Source: Fen-1058 sp964398185
GTDB lineage: Bacteria; Chloroflexota; Anaerolineae; Fen-1058
Assembly (NCBI GenBank): GCA_964398185.1
Contig: CAYNML010000014.1
Coordinates: forward strand, 23,762-87,761
DNA length: 64,000 nt
Reading direction: 5' to 3'
The notes under the pieces are model-generated. The model was not told the DNA's origin and did not search any database. It worked only from the letters and a program-made list of their open reading frames with translations. This document shows, one piece after another, positions 8,360 through 17,195 of the stretch. Numbering within the stretch: position 1 is the first letter of the stretch; the number at the start of each line of letters is the position of its first letter. The position numbers and the translations under genes were made by a program.

Positions 8360-10239
8360 ACTCATCTATCGCGCAGTCTTTACAGCGCGCGGCTGCCTAC
8401 TTGCAGGCGGGCCAGCCACAGCTGGCGCGGCCGCTGTTGATCGACGTCGTCAAGCAGCAGCCCGGTTTAGAGGAAGGCTGGTGGTTGTTGAGCCAGGCCG
8501 TGACCGAACCGCGCCAGCAGATCGATTGCCTGCAACGTGTGCTGCGCATCAACCCTGGCAATGTCGAAGCACAGACCCGCTTGCGCCTGTTGCTGAGTCC
8601 GCCGGAAGAACGCGCGGCGCCGCCGGCGCCGCCGCCAACGTTAGCGCGCGTAGCGCCGCCGCCCACCGTACCGCCACCCCGATCGGTCGAAGCGGTTCCA
8701 GCGCCCCGATCAGACATGGACGCGTTGCGGGTTGCCGCCACCAGGCGCGCCACGGCGCCGCAGCGTTCAAAGCAGCGTTTCAAGAAATCACAGTGGATCA
8801 TGATTGGCATGGCTGGGCTGGCTGTTGTCGTCGTGATCGGAATCGCGCTGACGCTGATCCTCTCTCCGGCTGCGCCGCCGCCCGATCGATCTGCGGCGCC
8901 CGCCGTGGCGCGCGCGGCATCAGCCACGCCCACGTTCACCAGCACGCCGCGGCCTTCACCCACGGAACCGAAATTTCCGCCCACCTGGACGCCCACGCCT
9001 ACACCGGCGCCCACTTCCACCCGCACAGCCACGCCATACCCGACGTTGAATCCCACCTTGCAGGCCGGCATGGACAGGATCGCGGAGCAGGTGGCCGATT
9101 TGCGCGGTTTGCCGATCGGGGCGGATGTGCCGCGCGTGTTGATTCGCCGCGAGGCCGTGGAGCAGACCCTGCGCCAGATGTTGATTGAGCAAGGGTATGA
9201 TAAGACGCTGGCCGATCAGGCGCGCAGTCTCAGCGCGCTGGGCTTGATCAAACCGACGTATGATCTGTTCAAGTACGCCATGAACGGACTGGCCGACAAC
9301 ATCGGCGGGTTCTACATTCCGTGGCTGAAGCAGTTGTTCGTCATCGGCACCCGCTTCGGCGGCGTGGAGCGGTTCGTGTTCGCGCACGAATTCGATCATG
9401 CGCTGACCGATCAGCATTTCCACATCGACGCGCTGGGCGTGTATCCGGATTGTCTCGACGATCAACAGCGCTGCGCCGCGATCCGAGCCCTGGTGGAAGG
9501 TGATGCCACGCTGTTGATGCAGCAGTGGTGGCGGCAATACGCCGGGCCGCAGGATTATCAGGACATTCTGCGCTATCGTCCGCCGGGCCAGACGCTGCCC
9601 GAAGATTATCCGCCGCCCTATGTCAGCCGTGATCTGGAATTTCCTTATGTGGAAGGGTTGAAGTTTGTGGAGTTCCTGCACCGGCGCGGTAATTGGGCCG
9701 AGGTCAATCGGGCGTATGACAACCTGCCCGCCAGTACCGAGCAAATTCTGCATCCCGAAAAATATCTGAGCGATGAGCAGCCGCTCGCGCTGCTGGCGCC
9801 GCCGTTGACGGATACACTGGGCGCAGACTGGCGCTTGATCGACGACGATGTGCTGGGCGAATGGACGACGTACCTCATTCTCAGGGCGGGCGCCGATCTG
9901 GCGGCGCAGCTGCCCGAGGACGATGCGCTTACCGCTGCGCAGGGGTGGGGCGGTGATCGGTATCAGGTTTTCTACAACGATGTGATCAGCCAGACCGTGC
10001 TGGCCGCCGAGTGGGTGTGGGACACGCCGCGCGATGCGAACGAGTTCAGGGCGGCGCTGCTTGATCATCTCACGGAGCGTTTTCGGGGTTTGGAAATCGA
10101 TCGGGGGGCCGGGAATTGCTGGGAAGCCAATCAACAGACGGCCTGTGTTGTCGCGCAGACCGATCGGGTCTTGTGGCTGCTCGCGCCTGACGTCGGTTTA
10201 TTGGAGACGGTGCTCGCTCAGTATCCCGATTATCAGTAA
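8356..10239 (+). CDS. Membrane-anchored TPR protein with HExxH metallopeptidase-like domain
   Basis: A 627-residue protein. An N-terminal TPR-like region (about 1-75) is followed by a Pro/Ala-rich linker and one membrane helix around 145-168. Next comes a Pro/Thr-rich spacer (about 175-225), then a globular extracytoplasmic domain. That domain holds HEFDHALTDQHF, an HExxH zinc motif, and further on ALVEGDATLLMQQWW, whose Glu could be the third ligand. This arrangement is typical of gluzincin-like hypothetical proteins. The substrate is unknown. The ATG overlaps the stop of the SulP remnant by four bases. Confidence 0.75.
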   Translation: MNSSIAQSLQRAAAYLQAGQPQLARPLLIDVVKQQPGLEEGWWLLSQAVTEPRQQIDCLQRVLRINPGNVEAQTRLRLLLSPPEERAAPPAPPPTLARVAPPPTVPPPRSVEAVPAPRSDMDALRVAATRRATAPQRSKQRFKKSQWIMIGMAGLAVVVVIGIALTLILSPAAPPPDRSAAPAVARAASATPTFTSTPRPSPTEPKFPPTWTPTPTPAPTSTRTATPYPTLNPTLQAGMDRIAEQVADLRGLPIGADVPRVLIRREAVEQTLRQMLIEQGYDKTLADQARSLSALGLIKPTYDLFKYAMNGLADNIGGFYIPWLKQLFVIGTRFGGVERFVFAHEFDHALTDQHFHIDALGVYPDCLDDQQRCAAIRALVEGDATLLMQQWWRQYAGPQDYQDILRYRPPGQTLPEDYPPPYVSRDLEFPYVEGLKFVEFLHRRGNWAEVNRAYDNLPASTEQILHPEKYLSDEQPLALLAPPLTDTLGADWRLIDDDVLGEWTTYLILRAGADLAAQLPEDDALTAAQGWGGDRYQVFYNDVISQTVLAAEWVWDTPRDANEFRAALLDHLTERFRGLEIDRGAGNCWEANQQTACVVAQTDRVLWLLAPDVGLLETVLAQYPDYQ

Positions 10240-10243
10240 ACAG

Positions 10244-10278
10244 AAACTCCCGGAGGCAGGCAGTCTCCGGGAGTTTTT
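10244..10278. terminator. Bidirectional intrinsic terminator
   Basis: AAACTCCCGGAG and CTCCGGGAGTTT form a 12-bp perfect stem with a nine-base loop. T runs on the plus side and A runs at the start give U tails in both directions. It lies between the convergent TPR-peptidase gene and the sugar permease gene and can end both transcripts. Confidence 0.9.
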
Positions 10279-10300
10279 GTTTCGCGCGACAACCGAGAGG

Positions 10301-11530
10301 CTACTTGGCCTGGCGGCGGGTCGCCACGTCGAAGATCACCGCGCCGGCCAGCACGATGCCTTTGACGATGTTCTGCGCGTCGCTGCCCGTGCCCATGAGG
10401 TTCATGCCGTTGGTGAGCGAGACGTACACCAGCGCGCCGATCAACGAGCCGATAATACTGCCGACACCGCCGGCCGCCGAGACCCCGCCGATGAAGGCGG
10501 CCGCGATGGCGTCCAACTCAAACCCGGCGCCGGCGGCCGGCGCCGCCGACTTAAAGCGCGAGGCATACATGATGCCCGCCAGCGCCGCCAGCATGCTCAT
10601 GGAGCAGAACACAATGTACGTGATGCGCTTGACATTGATGCCGCTCAACTGCGCCGCTTCCGGATTCCCGCCCACGGCATAGATGTGCCGTCCCAGCACC
10701 GTCTGCGTGGTCATGAAGTGATAGATGGCGACGACTATCAGCATAATCACCACCGTCCAGGAGAGACCGTTGTAGCCGGCCAGGATCCAGGTGGCAAACA
10801 GACCCAGGATGGATACAAACAGTAACTGGAGAATAAAGATCGCCGGCGGTAATACTTCAAAGTTATACGCTTGCTTCTTGCGACGATTGTTGATCTGGCT
10901 GACGATGTACCACACAATGGCCAACAGGCCGAGGATCAAGGTCAGCAGGTGCACGGGCTGTTCCGCAATGATCAGACTGCCGGTCGGGATGATGTCGGGA
11001 ATGTAGCCGTTGCCGATGGCGTTGAAGAAGTCATCGGTAATGATGATAGTGCCGGTGCCTGACAGGATCACAACCAGCAGCCCCCGGTAGATTAGCCAGC
11101 CGGCCAGCGTCGCTACAAAGGCCGGGATGCCCAGGTTGGCCACCATGAACGCCGGCACGGCTCCCAGCACCAAGCCAAACAGCAGCACGCCCGGTATCAC
11201 CAGCCAGACCGGCAGGCCCCACACTTTCAGCGCGATAGCCGCAATTGCGCCGAGGAAGCCCATCAGATAACCGATCGAGAGATCGATGTGCCGGATCACG
11301 ATGATGAGCGTCACGCCCACCGCCATCACGGCGATATAGCCGGTCTGGAGCAGCAAGTTGCTGATGTTGCGCGAGCTCAGGAAGAGACCCTCCGTCGCGA
11401 CGTAAAAGAAAATCCAGATGACAAACAAGGCGATGAACATGCCGTACTGGCGGATATTCTGGCGCAGCACCTTCCGCAAGTCGGCGAAAAATGAACTGCC
11501 TGCTGCTGGTGATTGAGTAACCGAAGACAT
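10301..11530 (-). CDS. mmsB: Multiple-monosaccharide/xylose ABC transporter permease
   Basis: A 409-residue branched-chain-type sugar permease (XylH/GguB/MmsB class) with about ten membrane helices. It contains the conserved AVGGNPEAAQLSGINV segment and the GGVSAAGGVGSIIGSLIGAL segment near the C terminus. It pairs with the ATPase encoded 12 bases upstream and the duplicated binding protein before that, forming a complete importer. It is the last gene of a seven-gene minus-strand run and is followed by an intrinsic terminator. Confidence 0.93.
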   Translation of the reverse strand: MSSVTQSPAAGSSFFADLRKVLRQNIRQYGMFIALFVIWIFFYVATEGLFLSSRNISNLLLQTGYIAVMAVGVTLIIVIRHIDLSIGYLMGFLGAIAAIALKVWGLPVWLVIPGVLLFGLVLGAVPAFMVANLGIPAFVATLAGWLIYRGLLVVILSGTGTIIITDDFFNAIGNGYIPDIIPTGSLIIAEQPVHLLTLILGLLAIVWYIVSQINNRRKKQAYNFEVLPPAIFILQLLFVSILGLFATWILAGYNGLSWTVVIMLIVVAIYHFMTTQTVLGRHIYAVGGNPEAAQLSGINVKRITYIVFCSMSMLAALAGIMYASRFKSAAPAAGAGFELDAIAAAFIGGVSAAGGVGSIIGSLIGALVYVSLTNGMNLMGTGSDAQNIVKGIVLAGAVIFDVATRRQAK

Positions 11531-11542
11531 CGTGGGGCTCCT

Positions 11543-13069
11543 TTAATTTGTCGCCAGATGCATGATCTTTTCTTGCGTGGCTTCCGCGATGGGCAGCTCG
11601 CCGGTGATGCGTCCGGCCGAGACCACGTACACCCGATCGCTCATGCCCAGCACTTCCGGCAGTTCCGAGGAGATCATGATGATGCTCATCCCTTCCTGTA
11701 CCAGCCGGGTCATGATGGTGTAGATTTCGTACTTGGCGCCGACGTCGATGCCGCGCGTCGGTTCGTCGAGGATCAACAGATCGGGCTTGACAAACAGCCA
11801 CTTGCCCAGCGAGACCTTCTGCTGGTTGCCGCCGCTCAGGTTGCCCACTCTTTGCTCGACGCTGGGGGTCTTGATGTTGAGCGAGGTCCGGTAGCTTTCA
11901 GCCACCTGCACCTCGGCGTTGCCGTTCACCACACTGCGTTTGGCGATTTCGCGCAGATTGGCCAGGGTGATATTGCGCTTGACGTCCTGAATCAGAATTA
12001 AGCCGGCGGCCTTGCGATCTTCCGTAACGTAGGCCAGTCCGCCCTTGATGGCCTGTTCGGGATGCTTGAAGGTTTCCGGCTGGCCGTGGACTACCAGTTC
12101 GCCGTGAATGCGATAATTCTTGGGGTTTCCGAACAGGCTGAGCGCCAACTCGGTGCGGCCCGATCCCATCAACCCGGCAAAGCCGACAATCTCGCCCTTC
12201 TTCACGTTGAAATTGACGTCTTTCAAGATGTCGCGGCCCACGGCCGGGTCGTAGGCATTCCAGTTCCGGACTTCCAGCACCACTTCGTCAGAGCGCACAT
12301 GCGTGCGCGGTGGGTAAATGTTCTCAATCTCGCGGCCCACCATGTGCTTGATCAGGATCGGCTCGGATACCTCGCCTTGGTGCGCGTCCAGTGTGCAGAT
12401 GGTCTGGCCGTCGCGCAGCACCGTGACGGTGTCGGCAATGGCGATCACTTCCTTCAGCTTGTGCGAGATCATGATGCACGTCACGCCGTGCTCTTTCAGG
12501 CCGCGAATCAGGTTCAGCAGATTCTCGCTGTCGTCTTCGTTGAGGGCGGCGGTGGGTTCGTCCAGGATCAGCAGCTTCACTTCCTTGCTCAAGGCCTTGG
12601 CGATTTCGATCAGCTGCTGCTTGCCCACGCCCAGTTCTCTGACCAGGGTGGCCGGGTTGACGTTGAGCTTGACCTTCTTCAACGCTTCCATGGCGCGCTT
12701 GATGGTTTCATTCCAGTCGACGCGAAAGCCTTTCCGGATCTCGTTGCCGACGAAGATGTTTTCGTAGACGGTCATATCGGGGACCAGCGCCAGCTCTTGA
12801 TAGATGATGGCGATGCCGGCTTTCTCGCTGTCGGCAATGCCGGAGAATTTTTGAACTTCGCCGTTGAAGAGAATGTCGCCGTCATAGGAGCCGTGCGGAT
12901 AGACGCCGCTCAAGACTTTCATCAGGGTAGATTTGCCGGCGCCATTTTCGCCGACCAGGCAGTGAATCTCGCCGGCGGCGACGCGGAAACTAACGTTGTT
13001 CAAGGCTTTGACGCCGGGGAATTCCTTGGTGATGTTCTTCATCTCGAGGATGGGTGGTTGATCAGGCAT
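11543..13069 (-). CDS. mmsA: Multiple-monosaccharide ABC transporter ATP-binding protein
   Basis: A 508-residue sugar importer ATPase with two fused ABC domains. The first has GENGAGKST and LLILDEPTAALN, with the signature replaced by LGVGKQQ as is usual in this class. The second has a degenerate Walker A GLMGSGRTE and an intact LSGGNQQK and LLILDEPTRGID. This intact/degenerate pairing is normal for RbsA/XylG-type proteins. It belongs with the permease 12 bases downstream. A 171-base gap with a strong hairpin separates it from the binding-protein gene. Confidence 0.95.
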   Translation of the reverse strand: MPDQPPILEMKNITKEFPGVKALNNVSFRVAAGEIHCLVGENGAGKSTLMKVLSGVYPHGSYDGDILFNGEVQKFSGIADSEKAGIAIIYQELALVPDMTVYENIFVGNEIRKGFRVDWNETIKRAMEALKKVKLNVNPATLVRELGVGKQQLIEIAKALSKEVKLLILDEPTAALNEDDSENLLNLIRGLKEHGVTCIMISHKLKEVIAIADTVTVLRDGQTICTLDAHQGEVSEPILIKHMVGREIENIYPPRTHVRSDEVVLEVRNWNAYDPAVGRDILKDVNFNVKKGEIVGFAGLMGSGRTELALSLFGNPKNYRIHGELVVHGQPETFKHPEQAIKGGLAYVTEDRKAAGLILIQDVKRNITLANLREIAKRSVVNGNAEVQVAESYRTSLNIKTPSVEQRVGNLSGGNQQKVSLGKWLFVKPDLLILDEPTRGIDVGAKYEIYTIMTRLVQEGMSIIMISSELPEVLGMSDRVYVVSAGRITGELPIAEATQEKIMHLATN

Positions 13070-13184
13070 AACGGCGTCTCCTGAAAAGAGTCGATGGGAG
13101 CAGGGTAGACTAAAGTGATTTTACTATGATTAATGATGAAAGCAAATAAGCGCACATGACTGCAGCAGGTTAAGCCATGTTAGG

Positions 13185-13223
13185 ACACGAATAGTGATGG
13201 ACAAGGTCCATCACTATTCGTGT
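13185..13223. promoter_or_regulatory. Perfect 18-bp hairpin between binding-protein and ATPase genes
   Basis: ACACGAATAGTGATGGAC and its exact reverse complement are separated by AAG. The hairpin follows the binding-protein stop in the transcript direction but has no U tail, so it is unlikely to be a full terminator. A processing or mRNA-stabilising stem that keeps binding-protein mRNA in excess over the membrane subunits fits its place, as in classical sugar-transport operons. Confidence 0.7.
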
Positions 13224-13240
13224 TGGGCGAACCCGGTGGC

Positions 13241-15451
13241 TTACTTCAGGCCGGTGAATTCGGCGCAGTCGTAGTAACCGGAATCGCAGATGGCGGCTTT
13301 GACATTATCCTGCGTCACCGACACGATGGCAGACGGCTTGGCCGGCACATCGATCTTGCCGTTGTTGTAGGTGTTCGTCTGCTCGGGGGTCCGGCCCGCG
13401 AGGAACGCAATCGCAGCCTGGATGGCGTCGTCGACGAGGGTGCGGACGTCCTTGAGGACGGTCATCGACTGCTTGCCGTCGATGATGTACTGGATGGAAG
13501 CCTTCTCGGCGTCCTGCCCGGTGATGAAGTACTTGGTCACGTCCTTGTCGGCGGCGAAGGCGTCGGCGATGGCGCGCGCCGTGCCGTCGTTGGGGGCGGC
13601 GATGAAGACGGTGCCCTTGTCTTCCGGCTTGGCGGCGGTCAGGTTGGACTCGGCCAGGTTCTTGGCGGTGTCGAACTTCCATTCGGTGGTGACCTGGTTG
13701 ATGATCCTGGCGGCTTCGTCGCGGCTCAGCTTGGCCTTATCCTTCAGGGCCACGGCTTCGCTGGAGTTCTTGACGACGAAGGTGCCGTCGGCGATCTTGG
13801 GCTGCAGCTTGTTCCACACGCCTTCAAAGAACAGGAAGGCATTGTTGTCAGACGGCGCGCCGGCATACAGGTACAGGTTGTTGCCCGTGCCGCTGGCATT
13901 TTCGATCAGGTACTGGCCCCAGGCCTCACCCACGCCCACGCTGTCGAACGTCACATAGTAGTCGACGGCGTCAGTGTCGCGGATCAGACGGTCATACGAA
14001 ATGACCTTGGCGCCGGCCTGGCGCGCCGCTTCAGCCGCCGCCGCCGCCGCGGTGCCGTCGTGCGGGGTGATGATGATGACCTTCACGCCCTTGGTCAGCA
14101 GCGACTCGACGTTGGCCTTTTCCTTGGCGCTGTCGCCCTGACTGAAGAGAATTTCCACGTCATAGCCAGCCTTGGTCAGCGCTTCCTTGAAACGCGCCTC
14201 GTCCTGCAGCCAGCGCGGCTCATCCTTCGTCGGCAGCACAATACCCACCTTGCCGCCCATTTCGGGCGCGGGCGCAGCTCCGCCTTCCAGACCGGTGAAG
14301 TCGCTGGCCGGGTAGTAGCCGGAATCAACGATGGCTTCCTTGACGTTATCCTTGGTCACGGTAACGATGGCGGACGGCTTGGCCGGCACATCGATCTTGC
14401 CGTTGTTGTAGGTGTTGGTCTTCTCGGGCGTGCCACCTGTGAGGTAGGCCTTGGCCGCAGCAATGGCGTCGTCGACGAGGGTGCGGACGTCCTTGAGGAC
14501 GGTCATCGACTGCTTGCCGTCGATGATGTACTGGATGGAAGCCTTCTCGGCGTCCTGCCCGGTGATGAAGTACTTGGTCACGTCCTTGTCGGCGGCGAAG
14601 GCGTCGGCGATGGCGCGCGCCGTGCCGTCGTTGGGGGCGGCGATGAAGACGGTGCCCTTGTCTTCCGGCTTGGCGGCGGTCAGGTTGGACTCGGCCAGGT
14701 TCTTGGCGGTGTCGAACTTCCATTCGGTGGTGACCTGGTTGATGATCCTGGCGGCTTCGTCGCGGCTCAGCTTGGCCTTATCCTTCAGGGCCACGGCTTC
14801 GCTGGAGTTCTTGACGACGAAGGTGCCGTCGGCGATCTTGGGCTGCAGCTTGTTCCACACGCCTTCAAAGAACAGGAAGGCATTGTTGTCAGACGGCGCG
14901 CCGGCATACAGGTACAGGTTGTTGCCCGTGCCGCTGGCATTTTCGATCAGGTACTGGCCCCAGGCCTCACCCACGCCCACGCTGTCGAACGTCACATAGT
15001 AGTCGACGGCGTCAGTGTCGCGGATCAGACGGTCATACGAAATGACCTTGGCGCCGGCCTGGCGCGCCGCTTCAGCCGCCGCCGCCGCCGCGGTGCCGTC
15101 GTGCGGGGTGATGATGATGACCTTCACGCCCTTGGTCAGCAGCGACTCGACGTTGGCCTTTTCCTTGGCGCTGTCGCCCTGACTGAAGAGAATTTCCACG
15201 TCATAGCCAGCCTTGGTCAGCGCTTCCTTGAAACGCGCCTCGTCCTGCAGCCAGCGCGGCTCATCCTTCGTCGGCAGCACGATACCCACACCGAGCTTCT
15301 CACCCGCGGGCTGCGCCGGGGCCGTGGTGGCCACAGGCTGTGCCGGGGCCGTCGTCGGCGCCGCAGCCGGCGCCTGGCAGGCGCCCAACAGCATGGACAC
15401 CACTACCAGCAACGAAACTACGAACAGCGAGCGATTCATTTTGCGATTCAT
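13241..15451 (-). CDS. Tandemly duplicated monosaccharide-binding lipoprotein
   Basis: A 736-residue protein with a lipoprotein signal ending LLGAC (lipid-bearing Cys at about residue 25) and an Ala/Pro/Thr linker. Two complete ChvE/XylF-type periplasmic-binding domains follow, each starting GIVLPTKDEPRWLQDEARF. Normal family members have one domain of about 340-360 residues. The copies repeat with a 1041-base period, and an 818-base block is identical between them. GGAGG six bases before the ATG fixes the start at 15451 rather than an adjacent GTG. It feeds the mmsA/mmsB-type transporter. Confidence 0.88.
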   Translation of the reverse strand: MNRKMNRSLFVVSLLVVVSMLLGACQAPAAAPTTAPAQPVATTAPAQPAGEKLGVGIVLPTKDEPRWLQDEARFKEALTKAGYDVEILFSQGDSAKEKANVESLLTKGVKVIIITPHDGTAAAAAAEAARQAGAKVISYDRLIRDTDAVDYYVTFDSVGVGEAWGQYLIENASGTGNNLYLYAGAPSDNNAFLFFEGVWNKLQPKIADGTFVVKNSSEAVALKDKAKLSRDEAARIINQVTTEWKFDTAKNLAESNLTAAKPEDKGTVFIAAPNDGTARAIADAFAADKDVTKYFITGQDAEKASIQYIIDGKQSMTVLKDVRTLVDDAIAAAKAYLTGGTPEKTNTYNNGKIDVPAKPSAIVTVTKDNVKEAIVDSGYYPASDFTGLEGGAAPAPEMGGKVGIVLPTKDEPRWLQDEARFKEALTKAGYDVEILFSQGDSAKEKANVESLLTKGVKVIIITPHDGTAAAAAAEAARQAGAKVISYDRLIRDTDAVDYYVTFDSVGVGEAWGQYLIENASGTGNNLYLYAGAPSDNNAFLFFEGVWNKLQPKIADGTFVVKNSSEAVALKDKAKLSRDEAARIINQVTTEWKFDTAKNLAESNLTAAKPEDKGTVFIAAPNDGTARAIADAFAADKDVTKYFITGQDAEKASIQYIIDGKQSMTVLKDVRTLVDDAIQAAIAFLAGRTPEQTNTYNNGKIDVPAKPSAIVSVTQDNVKAAICDSGYYDCAEFTGLK
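13422..14239. repeat. Direct repeat, second-domain copy (818 bp identical)
   Basis: Every line compared matches 14463-15280 base for base, including synonymous positions. The flanks within the same gene differ clearly, for example in the 100 bases just below 13422 versus just below 14463. Confidence 0.85.
14463..15280. repeat. Direct repeat, first-domain copy (818 bp identical)
   Basis: Partner of the block at 13422-14239 at a fixed offset of 1041 bases. The first mismatch on the promoter-proximal side is at 14240 versus 15281 (A versus G). Confidence 0.85.
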
Positions 15452-15580
15452 CACTTTCCTCCAAATAGGATATTTTCAGTGGCTTCACAACGCTATGACT
15501 TACAACCGACTATTCAGGCTACGCCTCGGTGCTGGCAACCACCCCCTTTCGTCAATCCAGTTTCACGCGCAATTCACGAC

Positions 15581-17191
15581 TCACTCGGCAGGATACGGAC
15601 TGGGCACTTCCACTTGCAGCATCGTGCCGCCCTGGGGCGGCGATTCCACCTGCATGGCGCCGCCCAGCAGCGCCACCCGTTCACTGATGCCCAATAGACC
15701 AAAATGTTTAGAGGCCGACAACTCCGCCAGATCGATCGGTTTGGGCAGCCCCTGTCCATCGTCCATCAAGCGCACCAGAATGCTGGCGGTCGGTGTGCGC
15801 TCAACCCGCAGGCGCACGTGCCGGGCCTGGGCGTGCTTGCGAATATTGTTCAAGCCCTCCTGCACGATGCGGAACACCGATAATTCCAGCGCTTCCGGCA
15901 GCCGGCCCAATTTCGGATCAATATACAGATCCAGCTGCACACTGTTGCGTTCGGCCCATTCCTCTGCCAGCGATCGAATCGCGGCCTTCAACCCGTGCGC
16001 ATCGATCGTGGGCGGGCGCAAATCGCTGCACAACTGCCGGAGGTCGGCCACCACCGATCGGACACTCTGCCGCACGGCGGCCAACTCGTGCTGCTGCACC
16101 TCGTCGTCCACTTCGCTTTCAATATCTTCCAGCCGGTAATTGAAGCTCAGCAGGTCTTGAATCACCTGATCGTGCAGCTCGCGCGCCAGGAACTTGCGCT
16201 CTTCTTCGCGCTCCGTCATCAAGCGCAGTTGCGCGGCCTGCAACGCCAGGTTCAATTGATCCAGCGCTTCCACTTGCTGCCGCAGCCGCTCCAGCAATTG
16301 CCGGTTGAGCGTATCGCGCTGCTCCAGACTTTGCCGCAGCATCATCTGCGTGCGGTGCAGCTCTTCGGTCTGTTGCTGCACCTGGTGATAACTCTCCAGC
16401 GCCCAGATGATGGGCGTCACCTGATCCTGCCGTGTGCTGCCCACAATCAATTCCACAATTTCGCGCGGCGTCGATTCGGCCGTGCGGCGGTCGGCGATGA
16501 CGCGCCCTTCATACAACACAATCACGCGCTGCGTCACGGCAAATAAGTGCTTCAAGTTGTCGCTGGCAATGATGACGGCCACGCCCGCCTGGGCCAGCTG
16601 GCGAATGCGTTCCAACATGTGCGCCTGGCGATCGTAGTTCAGCACGGACAGCACATCGTCCAGCAGCAGCAACCGCGCGGGGGCGCACAGCGCGCGGGCA
16701 ATGGCCACAATCTGCCGCTGTTCGTCCGAAAGGTTGCTGACCTTGACGTTCACCATATGGGCGGCATCAAACTCACTCAACAGCTCGATGGCGCGCCGGG
16801 CCATGCTCACCTCATCGGGCACACCGGCCGGCCGCCACCGGCTCTGCTCACGCCCCAGCGACACGTTGGCGATCACGTCCAGATTCTCGGCCAGCAACGG
16901 TGTCTGATGCACCATCGCAATGCCCAGCGTCTGGGCCTGGGCCGGACTGTTGAAGCGCACCGCGGCATCGTCGATGATCATCGTGCCGCTGGTGGGTTGG
17001 TGCAGCCCGCCGATCACTTGCAGCAACGTCGATTTGCCTGTGCCGCGCCGTCCCGCCAGCCCCACGACTTCACCCGGCAGCACTTGCAGCGAAATGTCTT
17101 GCAGCGCAACCAGCGTCTCAAAACGCTTGGAGACCTGCACCAGCTGCAAGAGCGGCTTCGTCGCGCCGGGCGTGCTCGTGGACAGAATCAT
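15581..17191 (-). CDS. Fusion of degenerate sugar-ABC ATPase domain and histidine kinase
   Basis: A 536-residue protein. Residues 10-255 form one ABC ATPase domain: Walker A GRRGTGKST (47-55) and Q-loop Gln96. The signature is changed to LSDEQ (154-158), Walker B ends LLLLDD with Asp179 in place of the catalytic Glu, and Asp211 replaces the H-loop His. A coiled coil (about 265-330) leads to a DesK/NarL-type kinase. It has the dimerisation and phosphoacceptor helix with His340 in RELHDQVIQDLL, N-box with Asn448/449, DDGQG (477-481) and HFGLLGISER (496-505). The ATG starts four bases after the permease stop; a longer frame overlapping the permease is less likely. Confidence 0.9.
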   Translation of the reverse strand: MILSTSTPGATKPLLQLVQVSKRFETLVALQDISLQVLPGEVVGLAGRRGTGKSTLLQVIGGLHQPTSGTMIIDDAAVRFNSPAQAQTLGIAMVHQTPLLAENLDVIANVSLGREQSRWRPAGVPDEVSMARRAIELLSEFDAAHMVNVKVSNLSDEQRQIVAIARALCAPARLLLLDDVLSVLNYDRQAHMLERIRQLAQAGVAVIIASDNLKHLFAVTQRVIVLYEGRVIADRRTAESTPREIVELIVGSTRQDQVTPIIWALESYHQVQQQTEELHRTQMMLRQSLEQRDTLNRQLLERLRQQVEALDQLNLALQAAQLRLMTEREEERKFLARELHDQVIQDLLSFNYRLEDIESEVDDEVQQHELAAVRQSVRSVVADLRQLCSDLRPPTIDAHGLKAAIRSLAEEWAERNSVQLDLYIDPKLGRLPEALELSVFRIVQEGLNNIRKHAQARHVRLRVERTPTASILVRLMDDGQGLPKPIDLAELSASKHFGLLGISERVALLGGAMQVESPPQGGTMLQVEVPSPYPAE

Positions 17192-17195
17192 GCGC

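Noticed and set aside
11543..13069. Degenerate second ABC domain of the mmsA-type ATPase as a novelty
   Set aside because: A changed Walker A (GLMGSGRTE) in the second half is normal for RbsA/XylG-class proteins.
12062..13084. A 340-codon plus-strand ORF opposite the mmsA ATPase gene
   Set aside because: Shadow frame of a gene with all expected ABC motifs on the other strand.
13220..15697. A plus-strand ORF of 825 codons opposite the duplicated binding protein
   Set aside because: It is the antisense frame of a GC-rich, strongly coding gene; it repeats because the gene repeats, and its translation has no recognisable domain or start signal.
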